NCBI GenBank assembly: GCA_022837595.1
Contig: JALHFX010000003.1
Coordinates: 26,304-90,303 of the forward strand
DNA: 64,000 nucleotides
Direction: 5' to 3'
From: Propionibacterium sp.
Lineage (GTDB): Bacteria; Actinomycetota; Actinomycetes; Propionibacteriales; Propionibacteriaceae
Both the position numbers and the translations under genes were made by a program. Below, piece by piece: positions 25,661 to 33,499 of this stretch; position 1 is the stretch's first letter; the number at the start of each line of letters is the position of its first letter. Under the pieces are notes generated by a model, which was not told the DNA's origin, ran no database searches, and saw only the letters and a program-made list of their open reading frames with translations.

Positions 25661-25707
25661 CATCGTGTAGCTCCGATGCCCGTGACGGGCAACTGATCTA
25701 CACGATG
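25661..25707. repeat. Structured intergenic hairpin element, copy 1
   Basis: A 10-bp perfect outer stem (CATCGTGTAG 25661-25670 with CTACACGATG 25698-25707), two 7-nt internal-loop strands and a 5-bp inner stem GCCCG-TGA-CGGGC (25678-25690) with a TGA triloop. The same architecture and core sequences recur at 42399-42441. It lies between serA and the KaiC-like/PPDK-N gene, with no T-run after it, so a simple terminator is not the obvious reading. Confidence 0.8.
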
Positions 25708-25743
25708 CGCCGAGGGCGAGCGCGGACCTCGGCTCATGCCCTT

Positions 25744-25749
25744 TAGGCT
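25744..25749 (+). promoter_or_regulatory. -10 box of a probable leaderless promoter for the PPDK-N protein
   Basis: TAGGCT ends 6 nt before the ATG at 25756; no ribosome binding site is present. Confidence 0.6.
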
Positions 25750-25755
25750 TAGCTC

Positions 25756-28302
25756 ATGGAGAGCTACAACCGAGCCAGCACCGGGATCACCGGGCTCGAT
25801 CGCATCTTCGACGGTCTTCGACTCGGCGACAATGTGGTCTGGCAGGTCGACAGTCTCTCCCAGTACCACACGCTTATCCAGCCGTTCGTCAGACGAGCCG
25901 TCGATGAAGGACGACAACTGGTCTATTTTCGATTCGGTAACCACGCCCCGCTGATTGACGACCTCGATGGCGTCGAGGTCGTCAAGTTGGACGCCTCATT
26001 GGGTTTCGAGAGCTTTGCCTCCGCAGTTCACACGATTATCACCGAGACAGGGTTCGGCGCATTCTACGTCTTCGACCTGCTGACCTCGCTGCTCTATACC
26101 TGGCGAAGCGATCTGGCGGTCGGGAACTTCTTCAAGGTGACCTGTCCCTATCTCTTCGACCTCGACACGGTCGCCTATTTCGGGCTCATCCGCCGAGAAC
26201 ACACCTTCGCCACGCTGGCGATGGTCCGCGACACGACCCAACTACTGCTTGACGTCTATCTCATCGGCGGCGAGACCTACGTCCACCCGCTCAAGGTCTG
26301 GCTGCGGCACTCGCCGACGATGTTCTTCCCACACCTGGTCGATGGCGACGAAGTCCGCCCGATCACCTCCAGCGAAGCCACTGCACGTCTGTTTGCTGCG
26401 GCCTCCCACCGCGTCGATCCTCCTGATCATTGGCACCGCGTCGTGCAGCAGGGATGGACGGCCCTGGATTCCCTGGACGACACTGTGCAACGCAGAGCTA
26501 AAGACGAGCTCATCGACATGTTCATCGGGCGTGAGGGCCGAGTGGTCGAGCTCTGCCGCCAGTATTCGACACTGGCCGATCTGTTGACCGTCGCCATGCG
26601 CGAAATCGGCACCGGCTATATCGGCGGCAAGTCGGTCGGCATGATCGTCGCCAATTCCATCCTTGACCACGACCCGGAGGCCCGGTTCACCCGACGGATG
26701 GAACAGAACGACTCCTATTTCCTCGGCAGCGACTTGTTCTACACCTACATCATCGCCAACGGCTGGTGGAAACTTTGGGCGGAGCAGAAGAGCCATGACG
26801 GTTACTTCACTGCGGGGGCCTCCCTGAACCGCAAACTCGCGACCGGACGCTTTCCGCCCTTGGTCCGCGAGCAGTTCCTCTCCATGCTCGAGTACTTCGG
26901 TCAGTCACCAATCATCGCCCGCTCAAGTTCGCTGCTGGAAGACAACTTCGGCAACGCCTTCGCCGGAAAATACGATTCGGTATTCTGCGCCAACCAAGGC
27001 ACCCCCGAAGAGCGGCTACATGCCCTCGAAGATGCCGTACGCACGGTCTATGCGTCCGCGATGAGCAGCGAAGCCCTCGAGTATCGCCGCAACCGCGGGC
27101 TCGACAGTTCGGACGAGCAGATGGCTATTTTGGTGCAGCGAGTCAGCGGCGATCACCATGCTGGGTTGTTCTTCCCGCATGCCGCCGGGGTCGGCAACTC
27201 GTCGAATCTCTACGTCTGGGATCCCGACATCGACCCGGATGCCGGCATGCTTCGCCTGGTTCTCGGTCTGGGTACCCGAGCAGTCGACAGAACACTGGCT
27301 GACCACGCAAAACTGATCACCCTCGACGATCCGACTCGCGAAATCGATACCGACGATGCGGCCCGCAATACCCAGCGTTATGTCGATGTGATGAGCCTCG
27401 AGGACAACAAGCAGGTGACCAAGCCGTTGGCCGAAATCCGCGAGCTCGATATCAAGGCCGACTGGGATCTGTTCATCTCTACCGATCACCAGACTCTGCG
27501 GCGGTTGCGCGAGAACAACCGACCGATCAGGCAGATCCCGAAAGTGCTCGACTTCCACGGGCTGATTCGACAGACGGATTTTGCGCCGCTGATGCGTGAG
27601 ATCCTCGCAAAACTCTCCGAAGCCTACGACTACCCGGTCGACATCGAATACACCGTGAACATCAACGAACGCGGTGAACCCCGAATCAATCTGCTGCAAT
27701 GCCGTCCTCTGCAGACCCGGGGGCTCGGGCAGGCAGTGGCAATGCCGGCCGAGATTGATCCCGAGCAGACGCTCTTCGAATCCAGCGGGAGTTTCATGGG
27801 TGGCAATGTTCGCCTACCCATCACCCACGTTGTCATGGTCCGTCCGGAGGCCTACCTGGCGCTCGGTCAGCAGGCTCGTTACGCGGTGGCACGCGGCGTG
27901 GGTGTACTGAATAAACTCCTCGCTCCGGACTCATTCATGATCATGGCCCCCGGACGATGGGGAACCACATCCCCTTCGTTGGGTATCCCGGTGCATTTCA
28001 CCGAGATCAGTAATGCGGCCGCGATGGTGGAATTCACCTATCCGGCCGGCGGTTTCCTGCCCGAGCTGAGTCAAGGCAGCCATTTCTTCCAGGATCTGGT
28101 GGAATCGGGCATTTTCTATGTAGCGATCTTCGATCAGCGTCCCGAGGTGGCGTTCAAACCCGAGCTCGCGACCGACCGGCCAAACCTGTTGTCCGAGCTG
28201 GTGCCCGATCTGGCGGGCCTGTCGAATGTGCTGCATCTGGCGCAGTTCGATGAGCTTGTGCTCTATTCCGATATCGCCTCGCAACGAGTCATCTGTTGTT
28301 GA
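25756..28302 (+). CDS. Fusion of a degenerate KaiC/RecA-like domain with a PEP-synthase/PPDK N-terminal (ATP-grasp) domain
   Basis: 848 residues, cytoplasmic. Residues 8-~185 align in pattern with KaiC-type RecA folds (STGITGLDRIFDGLRLGDNV), but the P-loop GxxGxGKT is replaced by QVDSLSQYHT, so this part should not hydrolyse ATP. Residues ~283-700 are the PPDK/PEP-synthase nucleotide-binding domain: IGGKSVGM (289-296), IIARSSSLLEDNFGNAFAGK (386-405), LVLGLGTRAVD and the closing LLQCRPLQTRGL. The last ~150 residues contain APGRWGTTSPSLGIPV and SQGSHFFQDL, seen in stand-alone proteins of this type. The phosphohistidine domain and the PEP/pyruvate barrel are absent, so it is not a complete PEP synthase or PPDK. 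It may be a kinase or sensor tied to PEP/pyruvate or nucleotides. It precedes pta-ackA but has its own terminator. Confidence 0.8.
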   Translation: MESYNRASTGITGLDRIFDGLRLGDNVVWQVDSLSQYHTLIQPFVRRAVDEGRQLVYFRFGNHAPLIDDLDGVEVVKLDASLGFESFASAVHTIITETGFGAFYVFDLLTSLLYTWRSDLAVGNFFKVTCPYLFDLDTVAYFGLIRREHTFATLAMVRDTTQLLLDVYLIGGETYVHPLKVWLRHSPTMFFPHLVDGDEVRPITSSEATARLFAAASHRVDPPDHWHRVVQQGWTALDSLDDTVQRRAKDELIDMFIGREGRVVELCRQYSTLADLLTVAMREIGTGYIGGKSVGMIVANSILDHDPEARFTRRMEQNDSYFLGSDLFYTYIIANGWWKLWAEQKSHDGYFTAGASLNRKLATGRFPPLVREQFLSMLEYFGQSPIIARSSSLLEDNFGNAFAGKYDSVFCANQGTPEERLHALEDAVRTVYASAMSSEALEYRRNRGLDSSDEQMAILVQRVSGDHHAGLFFPHAAGVGNSSNLYVWDPDIDPDAGMLRLVLGLGTRAVDRTLADHAKLITLDDPTREIDTDDAARNTQRYVDVMSLEDNKQVTKPLAEIRELDIKADWDLFISTDHQTLRRLRENNRPIRQIPKVLDFHGLIRQTDFAPLMREILAKLSEAYDYPVDIEYTVNINERGEPRINLLQCRPLQTRGLGQAVAMPAEIDPEQTLFESSGSFMGGNVRLPITHVVMVRPEAYLALGQQARYAVARGVGVLNKLLAPDSFMIMAPGRWGTTSPSLGIPVHFTEISNAAAMVEFTYPAGGFLPELSQGSHFFQDLVESGIFYVAIFDQRPEVAFKPELATDRPNLLSELVPDLAGLSNVLHLAQFDELVLYSDIASQRVICC

Positions 28303-28328
28303 GCGATCACTCAAGGTCTCCAGATGAT

Positions 28329-28359
28329 CGGGCTAGGACGCACGATGCGACCTAGCCCG
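28329..28359 (+). terminator. Terminator after the PPDK-N gene
   Basis: A perfect 9-bp stem CGGGCTAGG/CCTAGCCCG (28329-28337 and 28351-28359) with a 13-nt loop, followed by GTTT, begins 27 nt after the stop codon. It separates this gene from pta. Confidence 0.65.
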
Positions 28360-28414
28360 GTTTCGCAAAGCGAGAGAATCATGCAACCCCGCACGGATGA
28401 CTAATGAAACGTCG

Positions 28415-28420
28415 TATCTT
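28415..28420 (+). promoter_or_regulatory. -10 box of a probable leaderless pta promoter
   Basis: TATCTT ends 6 nt before a GTG (28427) that begins TNKSVYVTSPDG, the usual Pta N-terminus. This supports the GTG rather than the upstream ATG at 28397. Confidence 0.5.
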
Positions 28421-28426
28421 CGTTAC

Positions 28427-30487
28427 GTGACCAACAAAAGCGTATATGTTACATCTCCCGATGGGTTAGGTGGCAAGAGCGCCATCGCCCTGTGCCTTAT
28501 TGAGGCTCTTTCTCGACAGATGGATTCGGTCGGTGTCTTCCGTCCGATGGTCCGCGACGACAACGACGGTGTTGCCAAGGCTCTACTAGCTCATTCGGGC
28601 ATCGATCAGACCTACGACGAGACCATCGGTGTGTTCACTGATGCCGCCATGGATGATCCGGAAGCCGCCCTCAGCGAGATCATCTCGAAGTACGGTGCCC
28701 TGCAGGACCGGTTCGACACCGTCGTCGTGGTCGGCAGCGACTATATCGGTGCAGCGTCTCCGACCGAGCTGGCGTTCAACGCTCGTGTCGCAGCAAACCT
28801 GAACGCACCTGTTCTGCTGGTGGTGACCGGACGCGATCGCACGCCCCAGGAGGTAGCGGCATCGGTAGAGCATGCCGCAAAGCAGTTCGAGGACATGCAC
28901 AATCACGTCATCGGTGTAATCGCCAACCGCAGCAATCCCGATGAGATCGACGAGGTGCGCGCCGAATTGAAAACCCTGAATCTCGGGTTCACGGCGGCGC
29001 TGCCGGAGAACCGGCTACTCCGTGCACCTAGCGTGCGGGCACAGTTTGAGGCGCTCGGTGCGAAGTTCCTGATGGGTGACGAATCGGCGCTCGAGCGCGA
29101 ATCGTTGAGCACTGTCGTGGCCGGGATGACCCTGCCCAATGTGCTGACGCGGCTCGAACCCGAATGCTCAGTCGTGGCGGCCTCTGACCGTAGTGATCTC
29201 CTGCCAGGGTTGTTGGCCGCACACAGCTCGCAGCTTTTCCCCAGGCTCTCCGCGGTTTTCCTGACCGGTGGTTACCCGATGCCGGATTCTATCCAGCAGT
29301 TGCTCGAAAGTTCGAAGGTTCAGGTGCCGATCGGTCTCGTTGATCGTGGCACTTTCTGGAGTGCATCGAAGCTTCATGATCTCAAAGGCTCGGTGATGAG
29401 TTCACCGCGCAAACACGCCGAAGCTCTTCGGCTCTTCCACGAGAATGTGGACGAAGAAGCTCTGCTGAACGCGCTCGATGTGCGCCCCACAGCTTTGCGC
29501 ACTCCGCGCATGTTCGAATACCAGATCATGCAGAAGGCCCGCAGCAACAAGAAGACGATCGTGCTTCCGGAATCGGAAGATCCACGCATCCTAGAGGCGA
29601 CGTCCATCCTGTTGCGTCGTGGTGTGGCCAATCTCATCCTGCTTGGTGAGGAAGAGAAGACCCGCGCAAACGCCACGGCACTGGGCTTCGACATTACTGG
29701 CGCCAAGATTCAGTCAATGCACGACCCGGAGCTGGCCGAGGAGTTCGCCACGAAGTATGCCGAGCTGCGCGCGAAGAAAGGCGTCACGATCGAGCAGGCT
29801 CGCGAGAAGATGATCGATCCGTCCTACTTCGGCACGATGATGGTCTACCTCGGTATGGCCGACGGAATGGTCTCGGGTGCCACCCACACCACCGCGAACA
29901 CGATTCGTCCAGCGCTCGAGTTCATCAAAACCAAGCCGGGCGTCAAGGTCGTTTCGGGTGCCTTCTTGATGTGTATGCCCGATCAGGTGTTGATCTTCGC
30001 CGACTGCGCGGTCAACCCGAACCCGAACCCCGACCAGCTCGCCAGCATCGCGATCAGTTCCGCGGCCACCGCGAAGGCATTCGACATCGAACCACGTGTC
30101 GCGATGCTGTCCTATTCGACTGGGACATCGGGTTTTGGAGCAGATGTCGAGGCGGTGGCCACTGCTACCGAGATCGTCAAGCAGACGGATCCGGACTTCG
30201 CCGTCGCCGGGCCGATCCAGTTCGATGCCGCGATGGATCCGTCGGTCGGTAAATCGAAGATGCCGGGCTCGCAGGTAGCAGGTCAGGCGACCGTCTTCAT
30301 CTTCCCCGACCTGAACACCGGCAACAACACGTACAAGGCGGTGCAGCGCACGGCAGGGGCGATTGCGGTCGGCCCGATGCTGCAGGGCCTGAACAAGCCG
30401 GTCAACGATCTGTCACGTGGTGCCCTCGTGGCTGACATCGTCAACACGGTAGCCATCACGGCGATCCAAGCCCAGACGGGTATCTGA
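28427..30487 (+). CDS. pta: Phosphate acetyltransferase, long form
   Basis: 686 residues from the GTG. The N-terminal ~340 residues are the P-loop-like/DRTGG regulatory part (VYVTSPDGLGGKSAIAL at the start). The C-terminal ~330 are the catalytic PTA domain, with SGATHTTANTIRPAL, FADCAVNPNPNPDQLA and the ending NDLSRGALVADIVNT. It interconverts acetyl-CoA and acetyl phosphate; with acetate kinase just downstream this gives ATP and acetate. I prefer GTG at 28427 because it starts at the family N-terminus and has a TATCTT -10 box at leaderless distance; an in-frame ATG at 28397 adds ten residues. A terminator follows, so ackA has its own promoter or depends on readthrough. Confidence 0.95.
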   Translation: MTNKSVYVTSPDGLGGKSAIALCLIEALSRQMDSVGVFRPMVRDDNDGVAKALLAHSGIDQTYDETIGVFTDAAMDDPEAALSEIISKYGALQDRFDTVVVVGSDYIGAASPTELAFNARVAANLNAPVLLVVTGRDRTPQEVAASVEHAAKQFEDMHNHVIGVIANRSNPDEIDEVRAELKTLNLGFTAALPENRLLRAPSVRAQFEALGAKFLMGDESALERESLSTVVAGMTLPNVLTRLEPECSVVAASDRSDLLPGLLAAHSSQLFPRLSAVFLTGGYPMPDSIQQLLESSKVQVPIGLVDRGTFWSASKLHDLKGSVMSSPRKHAEALRLFHENVDEEALLNALDVRPTALRTPRMFEYQIMQKARSNKKTIVLPESEDPRILEATSILLRRGVANLILLGEEEKTRANATALGFDITGAKIQSMHDPELAEEFATKYAELRAKKGVTIEQAREKMIDPSYFGTMMVYLGMADGMVSGATHTTANTIRPALEFIKTKPGVKVVSGAFLMCMPDQVLIFADCAVNPNPNPDQLASIAISSAATAKAFDIEPRVAMLSYSTGTSGFGADVEAVATATEIVKQTDPDFAVAGPIQFDAAMDPSVGKSKMPGSQVAGQATVFIFPDLNTGNNTYKAVQRTAGAIAVGPMLQGLNKPVNDLSRGALVADIVNTVAITAIQAQTGI

Positions 30488-30499
30488 TCGGACGAGCAG

Positions 30500-30532
30500 G
30501 GTGGCGTGGCGCATTCCGAGCGCCCCGCCACC
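30500..30532 (+). terminator. Terminator after pta
   Basis: A 13-bp GC-rich stem with one mismatch (GGTGGCGTGGCGC 30500-30512 with 30520-30532) and a 7-nt loop, 12 nt after the pta stop. There is no long T-run, common in this phylum. Confidence 0.7.
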
Positions 30533-30652
30533 TCGTTGGCCGCGGGTCGAGAGACCGTGAGTGACGGGCAACCGGCCCACGCCAGCGTCAACCACGCCCG
30601 GGCGGTAAAGTGAGATCGCGTCGCATGTCATAGCAAGGGAGCCCACACCATC

Positions 30653-31843
30653 ATGTCCAAACCGATCCTCGTCCTCAACTGTGGATCAAGCTCGATCAAG
30701 TACCAGATGATTGATGCAGAAAGCGAGGAGCTGCTTGCCATCGGCATCGTCCAGCGCATCGCCACCGGCACCACCGGCACCGTTGACCACGAAGTGTTGA
30801 CCGGCGAAGTAGGTGAGTATCACGTCGACCAGCTTCTTGACGATCACGAAACCGCACTCGCCACAGTCTTCACACTCTTCAACGAGCACGGTCCCGACCT
30901 TGGCTCCACTTTCGCCGTGGCACACCGCACGGTGCATGGCGGTGACAAATTCGCCGACCCCACCCTGATCACCGACGAAGTCGTCGAGACCCTGCGGGAG
31001 CTCTCCCCGCTGGCCCCGCTGCATAATCCGGCTGGTATCTCCGGAATCCAGGCGGCCCGCAAGCTGCTACCTGATATCCCGCATGTCGGCATCTTCGACA
31101 CCGCTTTCTTCGCTCGGTTACCAGCTGAGGCCTACACCTATGCGATCGACACCGAGCTGGCCAAGCGGCACCGTATCCGCAAGTACGGCTTCCATGGCAC
31201 TTCGCATCGTTTCGTCAGCCGGCAGGTCGCCAGGATGCTCAAACGTGACGATCTCAAGCAAATCGTTTGTCACCTGGGTAACGGTGCGTCAGTGTCGGCG
31301 GTCGATTCGGGACGGGCGATCGAAACCTCCATGGGCCTCACCCCGCTCGCCGGTTTGGTGATGGGCACCCGCTCGGGTGATATCGATCCCGGCATCGTCG
31401 GTTATCTGAACCGCGAGCTCGATATGACCTCTGGGGATATCGATGAGGAGCTCAACAAGCGCTCCGGGATGCTCGGGCTCACCGGGCACACCGATATGCG
31501 CGATGTCGAGGCGGCGATCAACGCGGGTAACGACCAGGCTCGCCTCGGTATGGACGTCTACATTCATCGTCTGGTCTTCTACATCGGCGGCTATGCTGCA
31601 CTGCTTGGTGGACTGGACGCGCTCACCTTCACCGCCGGTGTGGGAGAGAACGCAGCGCTGGTGCGCTCGGAGGTTTGCTCGCGACTGAGCGGTTTTGGCG
31701 TCAAACTCGACGAGCAGGCCAACGCCGAACGCAGCAAGCAGGCCCGCATCATCTCGACAGCAGACTCCGCGGTGAGCGTGTTGGTGGTTCCCACCAATGA
31801 GGAGCTCTCGATGGCACGTCAGACCGTCGAGCTGCTTGGCTGA
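30653..31843 (+). CDS. ackA: Acetate kinase
   Basis: 396 residues, full length. It begins with the family motif ILVLNCGSSSIKYQ and contains RKYGFHGTSHRFVS and the ASVSAVDSGRAIETSMG nucleotide region. It converts acetyl phosphate plus ADP to acetate plus ATP. AAGGGAG precedes the ATG. It lies 165 nt after pta, with the pta terminator in between. Confidence 0.97.
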   Translation: MSKPILVLNCGSSSIKYQMIDAESEELLAIGIVQRIATGTTGTVDHEVLTGEVGEYHVDQLLDDHETALATVFTLFNEHGPDLGSTFAVAHRTVHGGDKFADPTLITDEVVETLRELSPLAPLHNPAGISGIQAARKLLPDIPHVGIFDTAFFARLPAEAYTYAIDTELAKRHRIRKYGFHGTSHRFVSRQVARMLKRDDLKQIVCHLGNGASVSAVDSGRAIETSMGLTPLAGLVMGTRSGDIDPGIVGYLNRELDMTSGDIDEELNKRSGMLGLTGHTDMRDVEAAINAGNDQARLGMDVYIHRLVFYIGGYAALLGGLDALTFTAGVGENAALVRSEVCSRLSGFGVKLDEQANAERSKQARIISTADSAVSVLVVPTNEELSMARQTVELLG

Positions 31844-31901
31844 GCCGGACTGGGGTAAGCAGAAGGCTGCGCCGACCATTCAATTGGACGGCGCAGCCCG
31901 C

Positions 31902-31907
31902 TAGATT
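31902..31907 (+). promoter_or_regulatory. -10 box of a probable leaderless promoter for the SDR gene
   Basis: TAGATT ends 7 nt before the ATG at 31915, with no ribosome binding site. It supports ATG 31915 over the TTG at 31906. Confidence 0.5.
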
Positions 31908-31914
31908 GGACGAC

Positions 31915-32691
31915 ATGGCGACTGCATTGGTCACGGGGGGCACCTCGGGCATCGGAAAGGCCTTCGCGACCGAGCTTGCCGAACGCGGATACGACCTCGT
32001 CTTGGTGGCGCGGGATGAATCCCGGCTCGCTCAGATCGCGGTCGAAATGCGCGAGCAGTTCGGTGTTGCGGTGGAGACGCTGCGTGCCGATCTGGCGGTG
32101 CGCAACGATCTTGATCCGATCATCGGCAGACTGACTGATCCACAGCGTCCGATCGAGGTGTTGGTCAACAATGCTGGATTTGGTTTGAACGCTTCCCTAT
32201 TGGACGACGACGTCGCGATCCAAGAACGTGCGATGGCTGTCATGTGCACTGCGGTGCTCATCCTCGGCGGAGCCGCTGGGCGCGCCATGAAGGCTCGCGG
32301 ACAAGGTGTGATCGTCAATGTCTCGTCGGTCTCCGCGTGGATCGTCAAGGGCAACTATTCGGCCATCAAACGTTGGGTGCTCACCTATACCCAGGCTCTA
32401 GCGCTCGAGCTCGAGGGCACCGGAGTACAAGCCGCTGCGGTCTGCCCAGGCTGGGTGAAAACCGAGCTGCACGAGCGCGCGGGTGTTGCTCGTCCTAACC
32501 TGCCAGGGTGGGCGTGGGTGGATGCCTCCGAGGTCGCCCGGTGCGCATTGGACGGCGCGGCAGCCGGTAAGGTGATAACCATCCCCACCCGCAAGTGGCG
32601 TGCGGCAGTCTGGTTCCTGGAGCACAGCCCCAAAGCACTATCCCGCGCGATCTCCAGCAAGATCACCAAGTCGAGGAGGTCTGATGGCTAA
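31915..32691 (+). CDS. Short-chain dehydrogenase/reductase
   Basis: 258 residues of the classical SDR family: TGGTSGIG (7-14) for NAD(P) binding, NNAGFG at 85-90, catalytic Ser138 in VNVSSVS and Tyr148-x3-Lys152 in NYSAIKRW. The length and C-terminal tail suggest an acyl- or lipid-related reductase of the DltE/YdfG-like kind, but the substrate is unknown. It overlaps the PlsC-type acyltransferase gene by 8 nt, so a shared lipid role is plausible. Confidence 0.88.
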   Translation: MATALVTGGTSGIGKAFATELAERGYDLVLVARDESRLAQIAVEMREQFGVAVETLRADLAVRNDLDPIIGRLTDPQRPIEVLVNNAGFGLNASLLDDDVAIQERAMAVMCTAVLILGGAAGRAMKARGQGVIVNVSSVSAWIVKGNYSAIKRWVLTYTQALALELEGTGVQAAAVCPGWVKTELHERAGVARPNLPGWAWVDASEVARCALDGAAAGKVITIPTRKWRAAVWFLEHSPKALSRAISSKITKSRRSDG

Positions 32692-33442
32692 GCTCGGCAG
32701 CGGCAAGAAACGCTTCAGTAACCCGCTCCAGATAGCAGCCAGCACTGCCGCGCAACAGTTGCTGATGAAACCGGCGGTTTGGAGCATACTCAACGTTCAC
32801 GTGCACGGTGTGGAAAACCTGGACGGGGTCGAAGAACCGTTCATCGTGATCGCGAACCATTCCTCGCATTTCGATGCACCGCTGGCGATCGGAGCGTTAC
32901 CGACCCGGCTCAGTAAGAGGCTGGCGACCGGGGCGGCCGCGGACACCTTCTTCACCACGCGGCGCAGCACTATCGCCATCGAACTGTTCATGAATGCCTA
33001 CCCGGTCAACCGCGGCGCAACCCGTGACTATCGGGGCATGTCGAAACAACTGCTCGCCGAGGGTGTCCCGCTCTTCGTCTTCCCCGAGGGAACCAGGTCC
33101 CGCAGCGGCGGCATGGGTCCTTTCGCCCCGGGTGTAGCTGCGCTGGCAATCTCGTTCAACTGTCAGATCGTTCCGATGGCCATCGTCGGCTCCGCTGCCG
33201 CCTGGCCGGCCAAAGAGAAACGTTGGCGCGGCGGGCGACCGGACGTCCACGTGGTCTTCGGCTTGCCGATGCGCCCGCGTCCCGGTGAGATCGCTCATGA
33301 GCTCAACGAACGGATGCGCCGCAAAGTGATCGAGATGCATGATTCCACCGCCACCGCCTACGGCTTTCCCACCCAGGCTGAGATGCTGCACCGTGCCGCC
33401 ATCGACAAGGCTCCGAGCAAACCCAAGGACGACCAGCCCTGA
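32684..33442 (+). CDS. 1-acyl-sn-glycerol-3-phosphate acyltransferase (PlsC-like)
   Basis: 252 residues. The acyltransferase signature HX4D is H59-SSHF-D64 and the glycerol-phosphate-binding block is FPEGTRS at 133-139. Enzymes of this family add the second acyl chain to lysophosphatidate at the inner membrane. The chosen ATG (32684) has a perfect GAGGAGGT just upstream, located inside the end of the SDR gene. Other lysolipid acceptors are possible. Confidence 0.88.
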   Translation: MAKLGSGKKRFSNPLQIAASTAAQQLLMKPAVWSILNVHVHGVENLDGVEEPFIVIANHSSHFDAPLAIGALPTRLSKRLATGAAADTFFTTRRSTIAIELFMNAYPVNRGATRDYRGMSKQLLAEGVPLFVFPEGTRSRSGGMGPFAPGVAALAISFNCQIVPMAIVGSAAAWPAKEKRWRGGRPDVHVVFGLPMRPRPGEIAHELNERMRRKVIEMHDSTATAYGFPTQAEMLHRAAIDKAPSKPKDDQP

Positions 33443-33487
33443 AGGTCGCTTCAGGCGAGGCGGCAGGCAATCCTCAGACAGGGCCGG

Positions 33488-33493
33488 TAGGCT
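33488..33493 (+). promoter_or_regulatory. -10 box of a probable leaderless promoter for the double glycosyltransferase
   Basis: TAGGCT ends 6 nt before the GTG start at 33500; no ribosome binding site is present. Confidence 0.55.
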
Positions 33494-33499
33494 CGACGG

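Noticed and set aside
25661..25707. Reading hairpin element copy 1 as the serA terminator
   Set aside because: It lacks a T-run, and the second copy lies upstream of two divergent genes where no transcript needs to end.
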